Of a DNA stretch of 64,000 nucleotides, positions 33,178 to 42,654 are shown one piece after another. Location of the stretch: the NCBI RefSeq assembly GCF_009901565.1, contig NZ_WXEW01000001.1:124001-188000 (forward strand), in the 5' to 3' direction. The notes under the pieces were generated by a model that was not told the DNA's origin, ran no database searches, and saw only the letters and a program-made list of their open reading frames with translations. Position numbers and translations under genes: made by a program. Every line of letters starts with the position of its first letter. Position 1 is the stretch's first letter. This stretch comes from Herbidospora solisilvae. GTDB taxonomy: Bacteria; Actinomycetota; Actinomycetes; Streptosporangiales; Streptosporangiaceae.

Positions 33178-33191
33178 TAAGCGTACGCTTA
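33178..33191. promoter_or_regulatory. TetR operator before tetR gene
   Basis: TAAGCGTACGCTTA is a perfect 14-bp palindrome. Its right end is the stop codon of the upstream kinase-like gene, and it contains the tetR -10 hexamer. Confidence 0.78.
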
Positions 33192-33929
33192 GATGGCGTC
33201 GCCGGGGTCGTCGGAGCCACCGGGAAGCGGCGTCGGGCTGCGTCCCTCGCTCGGACCCGGCGAGGGCGAGGGCTGCGTCGGCTCCGACTGCTCGGGCACC
33301 GGCGGCGGCGTCGGCACGAACACCGTCGGCGGCAGCGGCTGCGCCGGGATCGCCTCGTCGTCGCCCCGGAACAGGAACAACCACATCATCACCAGGAGCA
33401 GCAGCACCAGCACGGCCAGCACCGCCGAGGCCATCGCCACCTGACGCGGCGTCGCCGTCGGCGGCGGAGCCGGAGGAGGCGGCGCGGGCAGCGCCGGATT
33501 GCGGTCGCCCAGCCAGTAGGGCACGAAGTCGGGGCCGTGCCGGTCGCCGATCAGCATGCCCGACACCATGACCGGTTCGAGGAACTTCTCGGCCCCCGGC
33601 CCGCCCGGCACGAACGGCGTCGCCGCCCACGGCGCCTCACCGCCGTCCCACGCCACCACGAACGGCGTGGCCGGGCTCGCCCGCCGCACCCGCGACAGCA
33701 GGCCCCGCACCCCCGACCGGGCCGACTCGGCCTCCTTGATGCCGGTCACGAACCGGTCGCGGGCCGCCGCGTCGAGCGCCGCGCCGCGCGTCAGCACCAC
33801 CACCGACACCGCCCGCCCGTCGGGCGCCTGCCCCAGGTAGACCAGACCCGCCGGAGCCGACTGCAGACGCGCCTGCAGGACGAACGGACCCAGTCGCGGC
33901 GGGTCGCCATACTGGAGAGGAGTGGCCAC
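33189..33929 (-). CDS. Kinase-N-lobe-like membrane protein with Pro-rich tail
   Basis: This 246-residue protein has an N-terminal segment (about 9-75) resembling the glycine loop and first strands of actinobacterial Ser/Thr protein kinases (LGPFVLQARLQSAPAGLVYL). The usual glycine-rich loop is degraded and no catalytic HRD or DFG motifs follow. One transmembrane helix (about 165-190) is followed by a Pro/Ser/Glu-rich tail. GTG at 33929 is the start. It looks like a pseudokinase-derived or kinase-remnant sensor; the function is unknown. Confidence 0.7.
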   Translation of the reverse strand: MATPLQYGDPPRLGPFVLQARLQSAPAGLVYLGQAPDGRAVSVVVLTRGAALDAAARDRFVTGIKEAESARSGVRGLLSRVRRASPATPFVVAWDGGEAPWAATPFVPGGPGAEKFLEPVMVSGMLIGDRHGPDFVPYWLGDRNPALPAPPPPAPPPTATPRQVAMASAVLAVLVLLLLVMMWLFLFRGDDEAIPAQPLPPTVFVPTPPPVPEQSEPTQPSPSPGPSEGRSPTPLPGGSDDPGDAI

Positions 33930-34078
33930 ACCCCATCAAAACACAACGAGACGCGGACGGCCGAAGGCCGGTCGTGGCTCGTGCCGGAACCCGCCCAATG
34001 CACAGAGTGTTCCCGGCGATCGCAACGGGCAGGGTGAGACCATGGTCTTTCCCGCCAAGTCACGATTGAATAACACGC

Positions 34079-35131
34079 ATGATGGTTGCTGATGAAGGGC
34101 CGGGCACGTCCGTCGTGCCGGCGAACATGCCCGCGGGTGGCGGCGCCTCGACCGACGCCGACATGGGCGCGCTGCGCGACGCCCTGGCCGAGGTGCGGCG
34201 GGTCATCGTCGGGCAGGATCACATGGTCGAACGGCTCCTGGTCGCCCTGCTCGCGCGCGGCCACTGCCTGCTGGAGGGCGTGCCCGGCGTGGCCAAGACG
34301 CTGGCCGCATCCACCCTGGCCACCGTGGTCGGCGGCACGTTCGCCCGCATCCAGTTCACCCCCGACCTGGTTCCCAGCGACATCGTCGGCACCCGCGTCT
34401 ACCACCCCGGCACCGAGCGTTTCGACGTCGAGCTCGGGCCCGTGTTCGTCAACTTCCTGCTCGCCGACGAGATCAACCGCGCCCCGGCGAAGGTGCAGTC
34501 GGCGCTGCTGGAGGTCATGGCCGAACGCCAGGTCTCCCTGGCCGGCGTCACCCACCCGCTGCCGCGCCCCTTCGTCGTGCTGGCCACCCAGAACCCGATC
34601 GAGTCCGAGGGCGTCTACCCGCTGCCCGAGGTGCAGCGCGACCGGTTCCTGTTCAAGGTCCGCGTCGGCCACCCCACCGCCAACGAGGAGCTGGAGATCC
34701 TCCACCGCATGAGCGTCACCCCGCCGACGCCCGACCCGGTCCTCGACGCGCCGCGCCTGCTCGCGCTGCAGAAGTCGGCCGAGGCGGTGTCGGTCCACCA
34801 GCTGGTCGCCGACTACGTCGTCCGCCTGGTGATGGCCACCCGCGCGCCCGCCGACTACGGGCTGCGCGAACTGGAGGAGACCATCGAGATCGGGGTCAGC
34901 CCCCGCGCCACCCTCGGCCTGGTCGCCGCCGGCCGCGCCCTGGCGCTGCTGCGCGGACGCGACTACCTGCTGCCCGACGACATCCGCGACGTCGCCGTCG
35001 ACGTCATGTCCCACCGGCTCATGCTCACCTTCGACGCGCTGGCCGACGGCATCGAACCCGAAGACGTCGTCCGCCAGATCCTCCACTCCGTGCCGCCGCC
35101 GCTGGTCGTCTGGAACCAGGGCCAGCGATGA
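34079..35131 (+). CDS. MoxR family AAA+ ATPase
   Basis: This 350-residue MoxR-type AAA+ chaperone has Walker [10 protein letters not shown], Walker [22 protein letters not shown], sensor 1 VLATQNPIE and the following [14 protein letters not shown]. MoxR proteins remodel partner complexes with VWA-domain proteins. It begins a three-gene operon with DUF58 and VWA genes, joined by ATGA overlaps. ATG at 34079 or 34082 can serve as the start. Confidence 0.94.
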   Translation: MMVADEGPGTSVVPANMPAGGGASTDADMGALRDALAEVRRVIVGQDHMVERLLVALLARGHCLLEGVPGVAKTLAASTLATVVGGTFARIQFTPDLVPSDIVGTRVYHPGTERFDVELGPVFVNFLLADEINRAPAKVQSALLEVMAERQVSLAGVTHPLPRPFVVLATQNPIESEGVYPLPEVQRDRFLFKVRVGHPTANEELEILHRMSVTPPTPDPVLDAPRLLALQKSAEAVSVHQLVADYVVRLVMATRAPADYGLRELEETIEIGVSPRATLGLVAAGRALALLRGRDYLLPDDIRDVAVDVMSHRLMLTFDALADGIEPEDVVRQILHSVPPPLVVWNQGQR

Positions 35132-36030
35132 AGGGCGCCGACTCCGCGCTGCGCAAACTGGAGCTGACCGTCGTGCGCCGGCTCGACGGTCTCCTCCAGG
35201 GCGGCCACCTGGGCCTGCTGCCCGGCCCCGGCAGCGAGTTCGGCGACACCCGCGTCTACGTCCCCGGCGAGGACGACACCCGGCGGATGGACTGGAACGT
35301 CACCGCCCGCACCACCGTGCCGCACGTCCGCGACCTCATCTCCGACCGCGAACTGGAGACCTGGGCGCTGGTCGACCTGACCGCCAGCATGGACTTCGGC
35401 ACCGCCGACATGGACAAGCGCACCCTGGTCATCCACGCCGTCGGCGCACTCGGCTTCCTGTCCAGCCGCGTCGGCGACCGCTTCGGCGCCTACGTTCTGC
35501 ACGGCGAGGAGGTCCACCGCTACCCCGCCCGGCCCGGCCGCGCCAACCTCTTCGGCCTGCTCCAGTCGCTCACCGACGCCCCGAGGTCCACGGGCAGCAG
35601 CAGCCTGGGCGGCGCGATCGAGATGCTCGCCGCCGCCCACCGCCGCCGCGGCATGCGCGTGGTCGTCTCCGACTTCCTCGACGACCCCGCCGACTGGGAA
35701 CGGCCCGTCCGCCGCCTGGCCACCCGCCAGCAGGTGCTCGCCATCGAGGTCATCGACCCGCGCGAACTCGAACTGCCCGACGTCGGCCAGATCACCCTGC
35801 TCGACCCGGAGACCGGCCGCCACCGCGACATCCACCTCACCCGGCGCGTCCGCGAACGCTACGCCGAGGCCGCCGCCGAGCAGCGCGAGAACAACCGGGC
35901 CGCGCTGCGCCGCGCCGGCGCCGAACACCTCGTCCTGCGCACCGACCGCGACTGGATGACCGACATCGCCCAGTTCGTGCTCCGGCAGCGCCGAACCGCC
36001 CATCTGATGGCCCGGAGGGCCCGCGCATGA
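35128..36030 (+). CDS. DUF58 domain protein
   Basis: The 300-residue protein has the DUF58 signature [21 protein letters not shown] near residue 50, followed by a von Willebrand A-like fold with a modified metal site ([11 protein letters not shown]). It is the usual partner of MoxR ATPases and is thought to help assemble or activate envelope complexes. Its ATG overlaps the moxR stop, and its own stop overlaps the VWA start. Confidence 0.93.
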   Translation: MKGADSALRKLELTVVRRLDGLLQGGHLGLLPGPGSEFGDTRVYVPGEDDTRRMDWNVTARTTVPHVRDLISDRELETWALVDLTASMDFGTADMDKRTLVIHAVGALGFLSSRVGDRFGAYVLHGEEVHRYPARPGRANLFGLLQSLTDAPRSTGSSSLGGAIEMLAAAHRRRGMRVVVSDFLDDPADWERPVRRLATRQQVLAIEVIDPRELELPDVGQITLLDPETGRHRDIHLTRRVRERYAEAAAEQRENNRAALRRAGAEHLVLRTDRDWMTDIAQFVLRQRRTAHLMARRARA

Positions 36031-36974
36031 TCTTCCTGTCCCCCGCGTGGCTCTGGTTGTTCGCCGCGCTGGCCGCCCTCGCCGTGGTCTACGTGATCAT
36101 GCAGTACGTCCGGCGCCGCTACGCGGTCCGCTTCACCAACCTGGCCCTGCTGGCCCTGGTCGCGCCCGAGAAGCCCGGCTGGCGCCGCCACCTGACCGCG
36201 GGGCTGTTCCTGGCCATGATGAGCCTGCTCGTGCTCGGCGCCGCCCGGCCCGCCGACGAGGTGCGGGTGCCGCGCGACCGCGCCACCATCATGATCGCCG
36301 TCGACATCTCGCTCTCGATGGAGGCCGCCGACGTCGCCCCGACCCGCATGGTCGCCGCCCGCCAGGCCGCCGAACGCTTCGTCCAGGACCTGCCCGAACG
36401 CTTCAACGTCGGCGTCGTCTCCTTCGCCCGCTCCGCCGCCGTGGCCATCCCGCCCACCACCGACCACGCCGCCGTCATCAACACCATCCGCAACCTGACC
36501 ACCCGGCCCGGCACCGCCATCGGCGAGGCCGTCTTCAACTCCCTCGACGCCATCAGGTCCTTCGACCAGCAGGCCGTCACCGACCCGCCGCCCGCCGCCA
36601 TCGTGCTGCTGTCCGACGGCGACAACACCAGCGGCCGGTCGGTCAACGAGGCCGTCGAGGCCGCCGCCGGCGGCAAGGTCCCGGTCTCCACCATCGCCTA
36701 CGGCACCCCCGAGGGCACCGTCGCCATCGACGGCCGCAGCGTCCAGGTGCCGGTCAACAAGCAGACCCTCCAGACGCTCGCCGACGGCACCAACGGCCGC
36801 GCCTACACCGCCGAGTCGGGCGACGAACTGCGCGAGGTCTACGCCCAGATCGGCACCAGCCTCGGCTACCGGGTCGTCCACCAGGAGATCACCCAGCGGT
36901 TCATCATCGGCGCCGTGATCGCCGGGCTGCTGGTGGCGGGGTCGGCGCTGGTGCTCGGCACCCGCATCCCCTGA
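36027..36974 (+). CDS. VWA domain membrane protein (BatA-like)
   Basis: This 315-residue protein has two N-terminal transmembrane helices (about 3-25 and 52-70), a von Willebrand A domain with the MIDAS motif [10 protein letters not shown] (D-x-S-x-S) and later TRPGTAIG and LLSDGDN, and a final transmembrane helix (about 290-312). The layout is that of BatA proteins. With MoxR and DUF58 it makes a complete MoxR-type module, whose client is unknown. Confidence 0.93.
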   Translation: MIFLSPAWLWLFAALAALAVVYVIMQYVRRRYAVRFTNLALLALVAPEKPGWRRHLTAGLFLAMMSLLVLGAARPADEVRVPRDRATIMIAVDISLSMEAADVAPTRMVAARQAAERFVQDLPERFNVGVVSFARSAAVAIPPTTDHAAVINTIRNLTTRPGTAIGEAVFNSLDAIRSFDQQAVTDPPPAAIVLLSDGDNTSGRSVNEAVEAAAGGKVPVSTIAYGTPEGTVAIDGRSVQVPVNKQTLQTLADGTNGRAYTAESGDELREVYAQIGTSLGYRVVHQEITQRFIIGAVIAGLLVAGSALVLGTRIP

Positions 36975-37019
36975 CGCGGGCGCCGAGCCCGGCTCACCCG
37001 CCCCGGCTCACACCCCGGC

Positions 37020-39264
37020 TCAGACCACGGCTCCGGTGCCCATCCGGCCCCGGCGGGGCGCGGGCGGCACGGGCGGCGGCTGCCCGCTGAAGCGTTCGAG
37101 CTCGACCGCGAGAGGACCGGCCACCAGCGACGAGGACGCGGTCCCGACCACGATCCCGGTGACGAGCGCGACGGCGAAGTCCCGCAGGGAGTCGCCGCCG
37201 AACACCGCCAGGGCCACCAGGATGAACAGCGCCCCCAGCCCGGTGTTGACCGTTCGCGGCACCGTCTGCAGGATCGCCGCGTTCACCACGTCGGGCAGCC
37301 GGGCCGCGGGGCTCGCCTGCCACAACTCGCGGACCCGGTCGAAGACGACCACCTTGTCGTTGACGGAGTAGCCGATGACGGTCAGCATGGCCGCCAGGAA
37401 CACCCCGTCGACCGGCCGGCCCAGCCAGGCGAACAGGCCGACCACCGCCAGCGCGTCCACGACCAGCGCCGCCACCGACGCCGCGGCGAAGGTCCAGCGG
37501 AACCGGACCGACAGGTAGGCCAGCTGCGCCGCCAGCGCGACGCCGAGCGCGATCAGCGCGTTGCGGCGCAACTCCTCGCCCAGGCTGGGGCCGACCATCT
37601 CGTCGCGCTGCTTGGTCACCTCACCCACCCGCGCCTCCAGGGCCCGTTCGATCGCCGCGACGTCGTCCGGGCCGATCTGCCCGGCCCGCACCGACACCTC
37701 GGCGCCCGAGGCCTGGACGGAGGTCTGCACGGTGGCCGACGCGTGCCCCGCCTCGGCCACCGCCTGCCGGGCCACCTCCCCGCTCACCGGCCGCGCGGCG
37801 GTGAACTCGACCATCCGGCCCCCGGTGAACTCCACCCCGACGTTCAGCCCGTTCACGACCAGCCCCGCCACGGCCACCCCGGCCAGCAGCACCGATCCGG
37901 CCAGCCACCGCCGTCCGGCGGCCGTCAGCCGGGGGTCACGCCGCACGATCCACGTCCTGACCCGGCCGGGCGAGGCCAGCCCCGACCACCGCCCGCCGAT
38001 CACGCCGGCGAGGGAGTGCGTCAGCACACGGGTGACGAGCATGGCCGAGACGAGCGCGGCGAAGACGCCGATCGCCAGGGTCACGCCGAAACCGCGCACC
38101 GGGCCGGACGCCAGCCAGAACAGCAGACCGGCCGCCAGCAGGGTGGTGACGTTGGAGTCGGCGATCGCGCTCCACGCCCGGGCGAAACCGCGATCCAGCA
38201 CCGGCCGCAGGCCCCGGCCCGGCGCCCGTCCGTACTCCTCCCGGGCCCGCTCGAAGACCAGCACGTTGGCGTCCACCGCCATGCCGACCGCCAGGACGAA
38301 CCCGGCCAGGCCCGGCAGGGTGAGCGTCGCCCCCAGAGCCACCAGCGCCGCGTAGGAGATCAACCCGTACGTCGCCAGCGCGACCGCCGCCATCAACCCC
38401 GACAGCCGGTAGACGACGACGATGAACAGCGCCGTGAGCAGCACCCCGGCGACGCCCGCCTCGGCGCTGGCCTCGATCGCCTCCGCGCCGAGCGTGGGCC
38501 CGACGGTCCGCTGCTCGATCAACGTCAGCGGGACGGGCAGGGCGCCTCCCTTGATCAGCATGGCCAGGTCACGTGCCTCCTCAGGGGAGAAGGAACCGGT
38601 GATCTGCGTCGAGCCGCCCGGGATGCCGGCCCGGCACCCCACGCTCGGATCGACCTGGGGCGAGGAGATGACCTCCTCGTCCAGCACGATGGCCACCCGC
38701 CGCCGGGGATCACCGGGGTCGTGGCACGCCGCCTCGGCCGTCAGCCGCCGCCAGGCGCCGGCGTCGTGGAAGTCCAGGCCGACGAACCAGCCGGGGCCCT
38801 GCGCCGGATCGGTGCGCGCGGCGGCGTCCCGCACGTCGCCGCCCGTGATCGCGGCCGGGCCGACGCTCAGCGGCTGACCCGACTCGTCGGCCAGGACCCG
38901 CCCGGAATGCCCGGCCGGTCCGAGCACGGGATGGAAGGTGAGCTGCGCCGTCCGGCCGATGACCTCGGCGGCCTGGCGGGGGTCGAGCACACCGGGCAGC
39001 TCGACGATGATGCGCCGCTCCCCGGAGCGGAGCAGGGTCGGGTCGACCACGCCGAGCGCGTCGGCGCGGCGGCGCAGCACGTCCAGCGCGGTCGGCGGCC
39101 TCGGCGTCGGCCTTGGCCGCCTGGCCGTCCCGGGTCTCGAACACGAGCTGGGTGCCGCCCCGCAGGTCCAGCCCGAGACGGGGCGAAAGGGTGAGCGTGA
39201 GCAGCAGAGCGGTGACGACGACGACACACGCCGCCACCGCGCGCCAAAAGGGCGCACGGAACAT
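37020..39264 (-). pseudogene. secDF: SecD-SecF fusion, frameshifted near its N-terminus
   Basis: The reading starts at ATG 39264 with MFRAPFWRAVAACVVVV and LGLDLRGGTQLVFETRD, clearly SecD, then shifts frame near 39086-39090. The other frame continues LDVLRRRADALGV and stays SecD-like, then SecF-like (VEFTGGRMVEFT; GYSVNDKVVVFDRVRE) to the end, about 750 residues in all. Comparison with the expected DRALDVL coding suggests two bases are missing from a short CG run. SecDF is a proton-driven accessory of the Sec translocon. This may be a true lesion or a sequencing error. It lies outside a yajC-secDF locus. Confidence 0.8.
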
Positions 39265-39305
39265 GAGAAAGCCTCCACGGCCATCGCAGAAGGGAAAAAG
39301 GGACC

Positions 39306-39668
39306 TCAGCGCGTCGTGGAAGGAGGGGCCCGTGCCGGAGCCCGGCCGGCCGCCGGTCGCGGCACGGCGGAGAAGGACGCGGCGACGGCCGCGACCACCC
39401 GCAGGACCGGAGCCGGCCACCCGGTGGACGGCACCACCGCCGACAGGAGCAGGGGCGCGGCCACACCCCACCCGGGCCGCAGCCGGGGCGGGGCGGTGTC
39501 ACGATCGGCGTCCGGAACCGGATCGCCCCACTGGGCGAGCGGCGCGGAGCCGCCGGGCGCCACATTCGGGATCGCCACCGGGAGACCAGGGGCCGCGGTC
39601 GCCGGGGCCGGCCCCAGCAGGAAGGCCGACAGCAGCAGGAGCAGCGCGACGGGCAGTCTTCCGCGCAC
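39306..39668 (-). CDS. Small secreted or membrane-anchored hypothetical protein
   Basis: This 120-residue protein has an N-terminal signal-like segment (MRGRLPVALLLLLSAFLLG, then APATAAP) and a second hydrophobic region near residues 68-97. No family is recognised. GTG at 39668 has a GGAGGA ribosome-binding site 3 nt upstream. It lies 41 bp before secDF and is likely transcribed with it. Confidence 0.6.
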   Translation of the reverse strand: MRGRLPVALLLLLSAFLLGPAPATAAPGLPVAIPNVAPGGSAPLAQWGDPVPDADRDTAPPRLRPGWGVAAPLLLSAVVPSTGWPAPVLRVVAAVAASFSAVPRPAAGRAPARAPPSTTR

Positions 39669-39760
39669 GTCTCCTCCTGCCGGCTCGGGGGGTTTGCGCC
39701 ACCGTACCCCGCTACCGCGACCGGCGCGCTCCCCCGATGCGCTCGGCTATGGTCGGCATC

Positions 39761-40123
39761 ATGACAGGACCGTGGAGAACACCACGAAGGCCCGTCGCGA
39801 GCGCCGCCGCGACGGTCCTGGTCCTGCTGTGCCTGATCGCGTCCTCACTGCTGACGACCGGCGCCTGGAGCGCGGTGAACGGCGGCTCCGGCCGGGTGTG
39901 GAGCCAGGGCGACGCGGGCGCCGACGTGTCGAGCCTGCCGCCGCAGACCGGCGCCGCCCGCGAGCACCACGCGCCGTCGTCGTGGCCGCTACGCGGCGGG
40001 TTCCACGACGCGCCCGCCTATCAGCCTCTCGTGACGCCGTCGGCCCCGGACACCGACGAGTTCCGTGATCCGCAGCGCCCGGCACACCGCACCGCGGGAC
40101 CGCGCAGCCCGCCCAGCGCATAA
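39761..40123 (+). CDS. Hypothetical exported protein, single N-terminal helix
   Basis: This 120-residue protein has one hydrophobic helix at about 13-35 (ATVLVLLCLIASSLLTTGAW) and a polar Pro-rich remainder. No homologous family is recognised. ATG at 39761 lies 7 nt after TATGGT, supporting a leaderless start. A clear terminator follows 13 nt after its stop codon, which supports a real transcript. Confidence 0.6.
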   Translation: MTGPWRTPRRPVASAAATVLVLLCLIASSLLTTGAWSAVNGGSGRVWSQGDAGADVSSLPPQTGAAREHHAPSSWPLRGGFHDAPAYQPLVTPSAPDTDEFRDPQRPAHRTAGPRSPPSA

Positions 40124-40136
40124 CCGGACCTTCACC

Positions 40137-40168
40137 GAGCCCCGTGGCCGTGAGCCGGGGCTCTTCTT
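40137..40168 (+). terminator. Rho-independent terminator
   Basis: GAGCCCC (40137-40143) and GGGGCTC (40157-40163) pair with a 13-nt loop and are followed by TTCTT. This is the only classical hairpin-plus-T-tract I found in the window. Confidence 0.75.
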
Positions 40169-40241
40169 CGGCGCGGCACCCGAGACGCCCCGTGCGGGCC
40201 GGTGCCGACGCCTCCCTGCGCGCGCAAAGGAACACACGATC

Positions 40242-40580
40242 ATGAGCACTCGTCATCCCACCCCGATCAGCAGCGTCCAGATCCAGTCGCTGCGCGAGGA
40301 ACTGCGGGACCAACTGGAGCAGCGCGGCCGCCACCTCGACGGGCTGCGCAGGCAGCAGCGCGACAGCAGCGGCGCCGACGACACCTGGCAGGAGCTGAGC
40401 GTCTCGATCGTCGTCGCCGAACGCGCCGTCGCCGAGTTGTCCCACGCCCTGGAGCGGCTGGCGGAGGGCACCTACGGCCGCTGCGCGGACTGCGCGGGCG
40501 TCATCCCCTTCGAGCGGCTCAAGATCCGGCCGCTGGCGCGCACCTGCATCGACTGCCAGCGGCGGCACGAGGCCGCCTGA
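40242..40580 (+). CDS. DksA/TraR family zinc-finger protein
   Basis: This 112-residue protein has a coiled-coil N-terminal region (about 12-72) and a C-terminal C4 zinc finger GRCADCAGVIPFERLKIRPLARTCIDC-type arrangement, typical of DksA/TraR proteins that enter the RNA polymerase secondary channel. In actinobacteria such proteins are often of unknown target. ATG at 40242 follows AAAGGA. Confidence 0.92.
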   Translation: MSTRHPTPISSVQIQSLREELRDQLEQRGRHLDGLRRQQRDSSGADDTWQELSVSIVVAERAVAELSHALERLAEGTYGRCADCAGVIPFERLKIRPLARTCIDCQRRHEAA

Positions 40581-40654
40581 CCCGGCCGGCCCGGGGGCGG
40601 ACCGCCCTCGGGCCGGCACCCGTGTCCGCGGAAGCTGGGGTAACGTTCCGGCCC

Positions 40655-41248
40655 GTGCACTACTTCGACGAGCGGCCGCAGGCCGAGAGCCGGCCCGCCA
40701 CGGTCACGCTGGTGCTGCCCGACCTGCACCTGCGGCTGGAGACCGACCGGGGCGTGTTCTCCCCCGACCGCGTCGACACCGGCACCAAGATCCTGCTGGA
40801 GTCGGTGCCGCCCCCGCCGGCCTCCGGCGATCTGCTGGATCTGGGCTGCGGCTACGGGCCGATCGCGCTCACCATGGCGACCCGGTCGCCGCAGGCGACC
40901 GTCTGGGCCGTGGACGTCAACCGTCGGTCACTCGACCTCACGGCGCGCAACGCCGCGGCCGCCCGCCTTGACAAAGTAAGGTGCGTGCACGCCGACGAGA
41001 TGCCGGGCGACGTGCGGTTCGCCGCGATCTGGTCCAACCCCGCCATCCGCATCGGCAAGCCCGCCCTCCACGCCATGCTCACCCGCTGGCTCGACCGGCT
41101 CCTCCCCGAGGGGGCCGCCTACCTGGTCGTGCAGAAACACCTCGGCTCCGACTCCCTGCAGAAGTGGCTCACCGAGCAGGGCTGGACCGCCACCCGCCAC
41201 GCCTCCCGCGCCGCCTACCGCATCCTGAAAGTGACGCCCAACAGATGA
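40655..41248 (+). CDS. Class I rRNA methyltransferase (RsmC/RlmG-like)
   Basis: This 197-residue SAM-dependent methyltransferase has motif I LLDLGCGYGPIAL and the catalytic-loop region WSNPAIRIGK, where RsmC-type enzymes normally have NPP. It lacks the N-terminal pseudo-domain of E. coli RsmC, as is common in actinobacteria. GTG at 40655 lies 8 nt after TAACGT (40641-40646), a leaderless pattern. The stop overlaps the start of the TrmH-type gene. Confidence 0.9.
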   Translation: MHYFDERPQAESRPATVTLVLPDLHLRLETDRGVFSPDRVDTGTKILLESVPPPPASGDLLDLGCGYGPIALTMATRSPQATVWAVDVNRRSLDLTARNAAAARLDKVRCVHADEMPGDVRFAAIWSNPAIRIGKPALHAMLTRWLDRLLPEGAAYLVVQKHLGSDSLQKWLTEQGWTATRHASRAAYRILKVTPNR

Positions 41249-41790
41249 GCACCCCGAACCCGCGCCGCCAGCTCCGCCCGACCGACGTCAAGCGGCTCAA
41301 CCGCACCTGGCGGCGCAACACGGCCGGCCGCCTCGGGATGATCGTCGAATCGGTCACCGGGCCGTTCAACATCGGCTCCATCTTCCGTACGGCCGCCGCC
41401 TTCGGCGTCGACGTCATCTGGCTGGCCGGCAACGCCACCCCGCCGACCAACCCCAAGGCGCAGAAGACCGCCCTGGGCACCGACCGGCTGGTCGAGTGGC
41501 ACGAGCCGGTCCCGGCCGCCCAGGCCGTGCGCGCGGCCAAGGACGACGGGTTCACCGTCGTGGCGATCGAGCTCACCGGCGACGCCCTCCCCCTCCACGA
41601 GGCCAAGCTGACCGGCGACGTGTGCCTGGTCGTCGGCAGCGAGGACCACGGCTGCTCCCCCGCCGTCCTGGAGTCGGCCGACGCGGTCGCCTACATCCCG
41701 CAGGTGGGCCGCGTCGGCTCCTTCAACGTCTCCGTCGCGGCGGCCATCGCCCTGGCCGAGGCCCGCCGTCAGGAGTGGTCGGCCCTCTAA
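41245..41790 (+). CDS. TrmH/SpoU family RNA methyltransferase
   Basis: This 181-residue SPOUT-class methyltransferase has motif 1 GPFNIGSIFRTAAAFG, motif 2 VGSEDHGCS and motif 3 SFNVSVAAAIAL, all characteristic of 2'-O-ribose RNA methyltransferases. It is the short form without an extra RNA-binding domain. It is translationally coupled (ATGA) to the preceding methyltransferase; both probably modify rRNA or tRNA. Confidence 0.93.
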   Translation: MSTPNPRRQLRPTDVKRLNRTWRRNTAGRLGMIVESVTGPFNIGSIFRTAAAFGVDVIWLAGNATPPTNPKAQKTALGTDRLVEWHEPVPAAQAVRAAKDDGFTVVAIELTGDALPLHEAKLTGDVCLVVGSEDHGCSPAVLESADAVAYIPQVGRVGSFNVSVAAAIALAEARRQEWSAL

Positions 41791-41856
41791 CCGGGACAAC
41801 CCGCCACGCGGGCAGGTGAGTGGAACAGGGCTCGCACACCGGGCATACTCACGCTC

Positions 41857-42642
41857 GTGCAGCGACGGTTCGCCTTCCTCGACCATCCCGGGCCGCTGGC
41901 CTTCGCCCACCGGGGCGGGGCCGCCGAGGGGCGCGAGAACACGATGGCCGCCTTCGAGAAGGCCGTCGCGATGGGCTACGACTACCTCGAGACCGACGTC
42001 CACGCCACCGCCGACGGCGTGCTCGTCGCCTTCCACGACCACACCCTCGACCGGGTCACGGACCGGCGCGGGCGCATCTCCCGGCTGCCCTACCGCGAGG
42101 TCGCCAAGGCCCGCATCGGCGGGGTCGACGAGATCCCGCTGCTGGAGGACGTGCTCGGCACCTGGCCCGGGGTGCGGGTCAACATCGATGTGAAGGAGTC
42201 GCCGGCGATCGTGCCGCTGGCGCGGGTGCTGCGGCATACCGGCGCCTCCCACCGGGTGTGCCTGACCTCCTTCTCCGACATGCGGCTGGCGCAGGCCCGG
42301 CGGGCCTGCGGGCCCGAGGTGTGCTCGGCGATGGGTCCCCGCGCCGTCGCCGCGCTGCTCACCGCCTCGGCGCGCGCCGGCTCCGGGCGGCTGCTGGCGC
42401 GGCTGGCCCACTCGGGCATCCCCTGCGCGCAGGTGCCCGTCGGGTGGCGGGGGCTGCGCGTGGTCACCCCGGCGTTCGTCCGCACCGCCCACTCGATCGG
42501 CGTGCAGGTCCACGTGTGGACCGTCGACGACCGGCCGACCATGGAACGCCTGCTCGACCTCGGGGTCGACGGCATCATGACCGACAACATCACCGGGCTG
42601 CGCGAGGTGCTCACCGAACGCGGCCAGTGGCCCACTGGCTGA
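41857..42642 (+). CDS. Glycerophosphodiester phosphodiesterase
   Basis: This 261-residue GDPD TIM barrel has AHRGGAAEGRENTMAAFEKA with the catalytic His/Arg, the metal-binding pair ETDVHATADG, and FHDHTLDRVTDRRG containing the second catalytic His. It hydrolyses glycerophosphodiesters to glycerol-3-phosphate. No signal peptide is evident. GTG at 41857 lies 7 nt after CATACT, suggesting a leaderless start. An MFS gene follows after 12 nt. Confidence 0.93.
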   Translation: MQRRFAFLDHPGPLAFAHRGGAAEGRENTMAAFEKAVAMGYDYLETDVHATADGVLVAFHDHTLDRVTDRRGRISRLPYREVAKARIGGVDEIPLLEDVLGTWPGVRVNIDVKESPAIVPLARVLRHTGASHRVCLTSFSDMRLAQARRACGPEVCSAMGPRAVAALLTASARAGSGRLLARLAHSGIPCAQVPVGWRGLRVVTPAFVRTAHSIGVQVHVWTVDDRPTMERLLDLGVDGIMTDNITGLREVLTERGQWPTG

Positions 42643-42654
42643 GAGCGAGTAGGA

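Noticed and set aside
40969-40981. CTTGACAAAGTAA resembling the CTTTACAAAGTAA motif and a -35 box
   Set aside because: It lies inside the methyltransferase reading frame (codons for L-D-K-V-R), away from any gene start.
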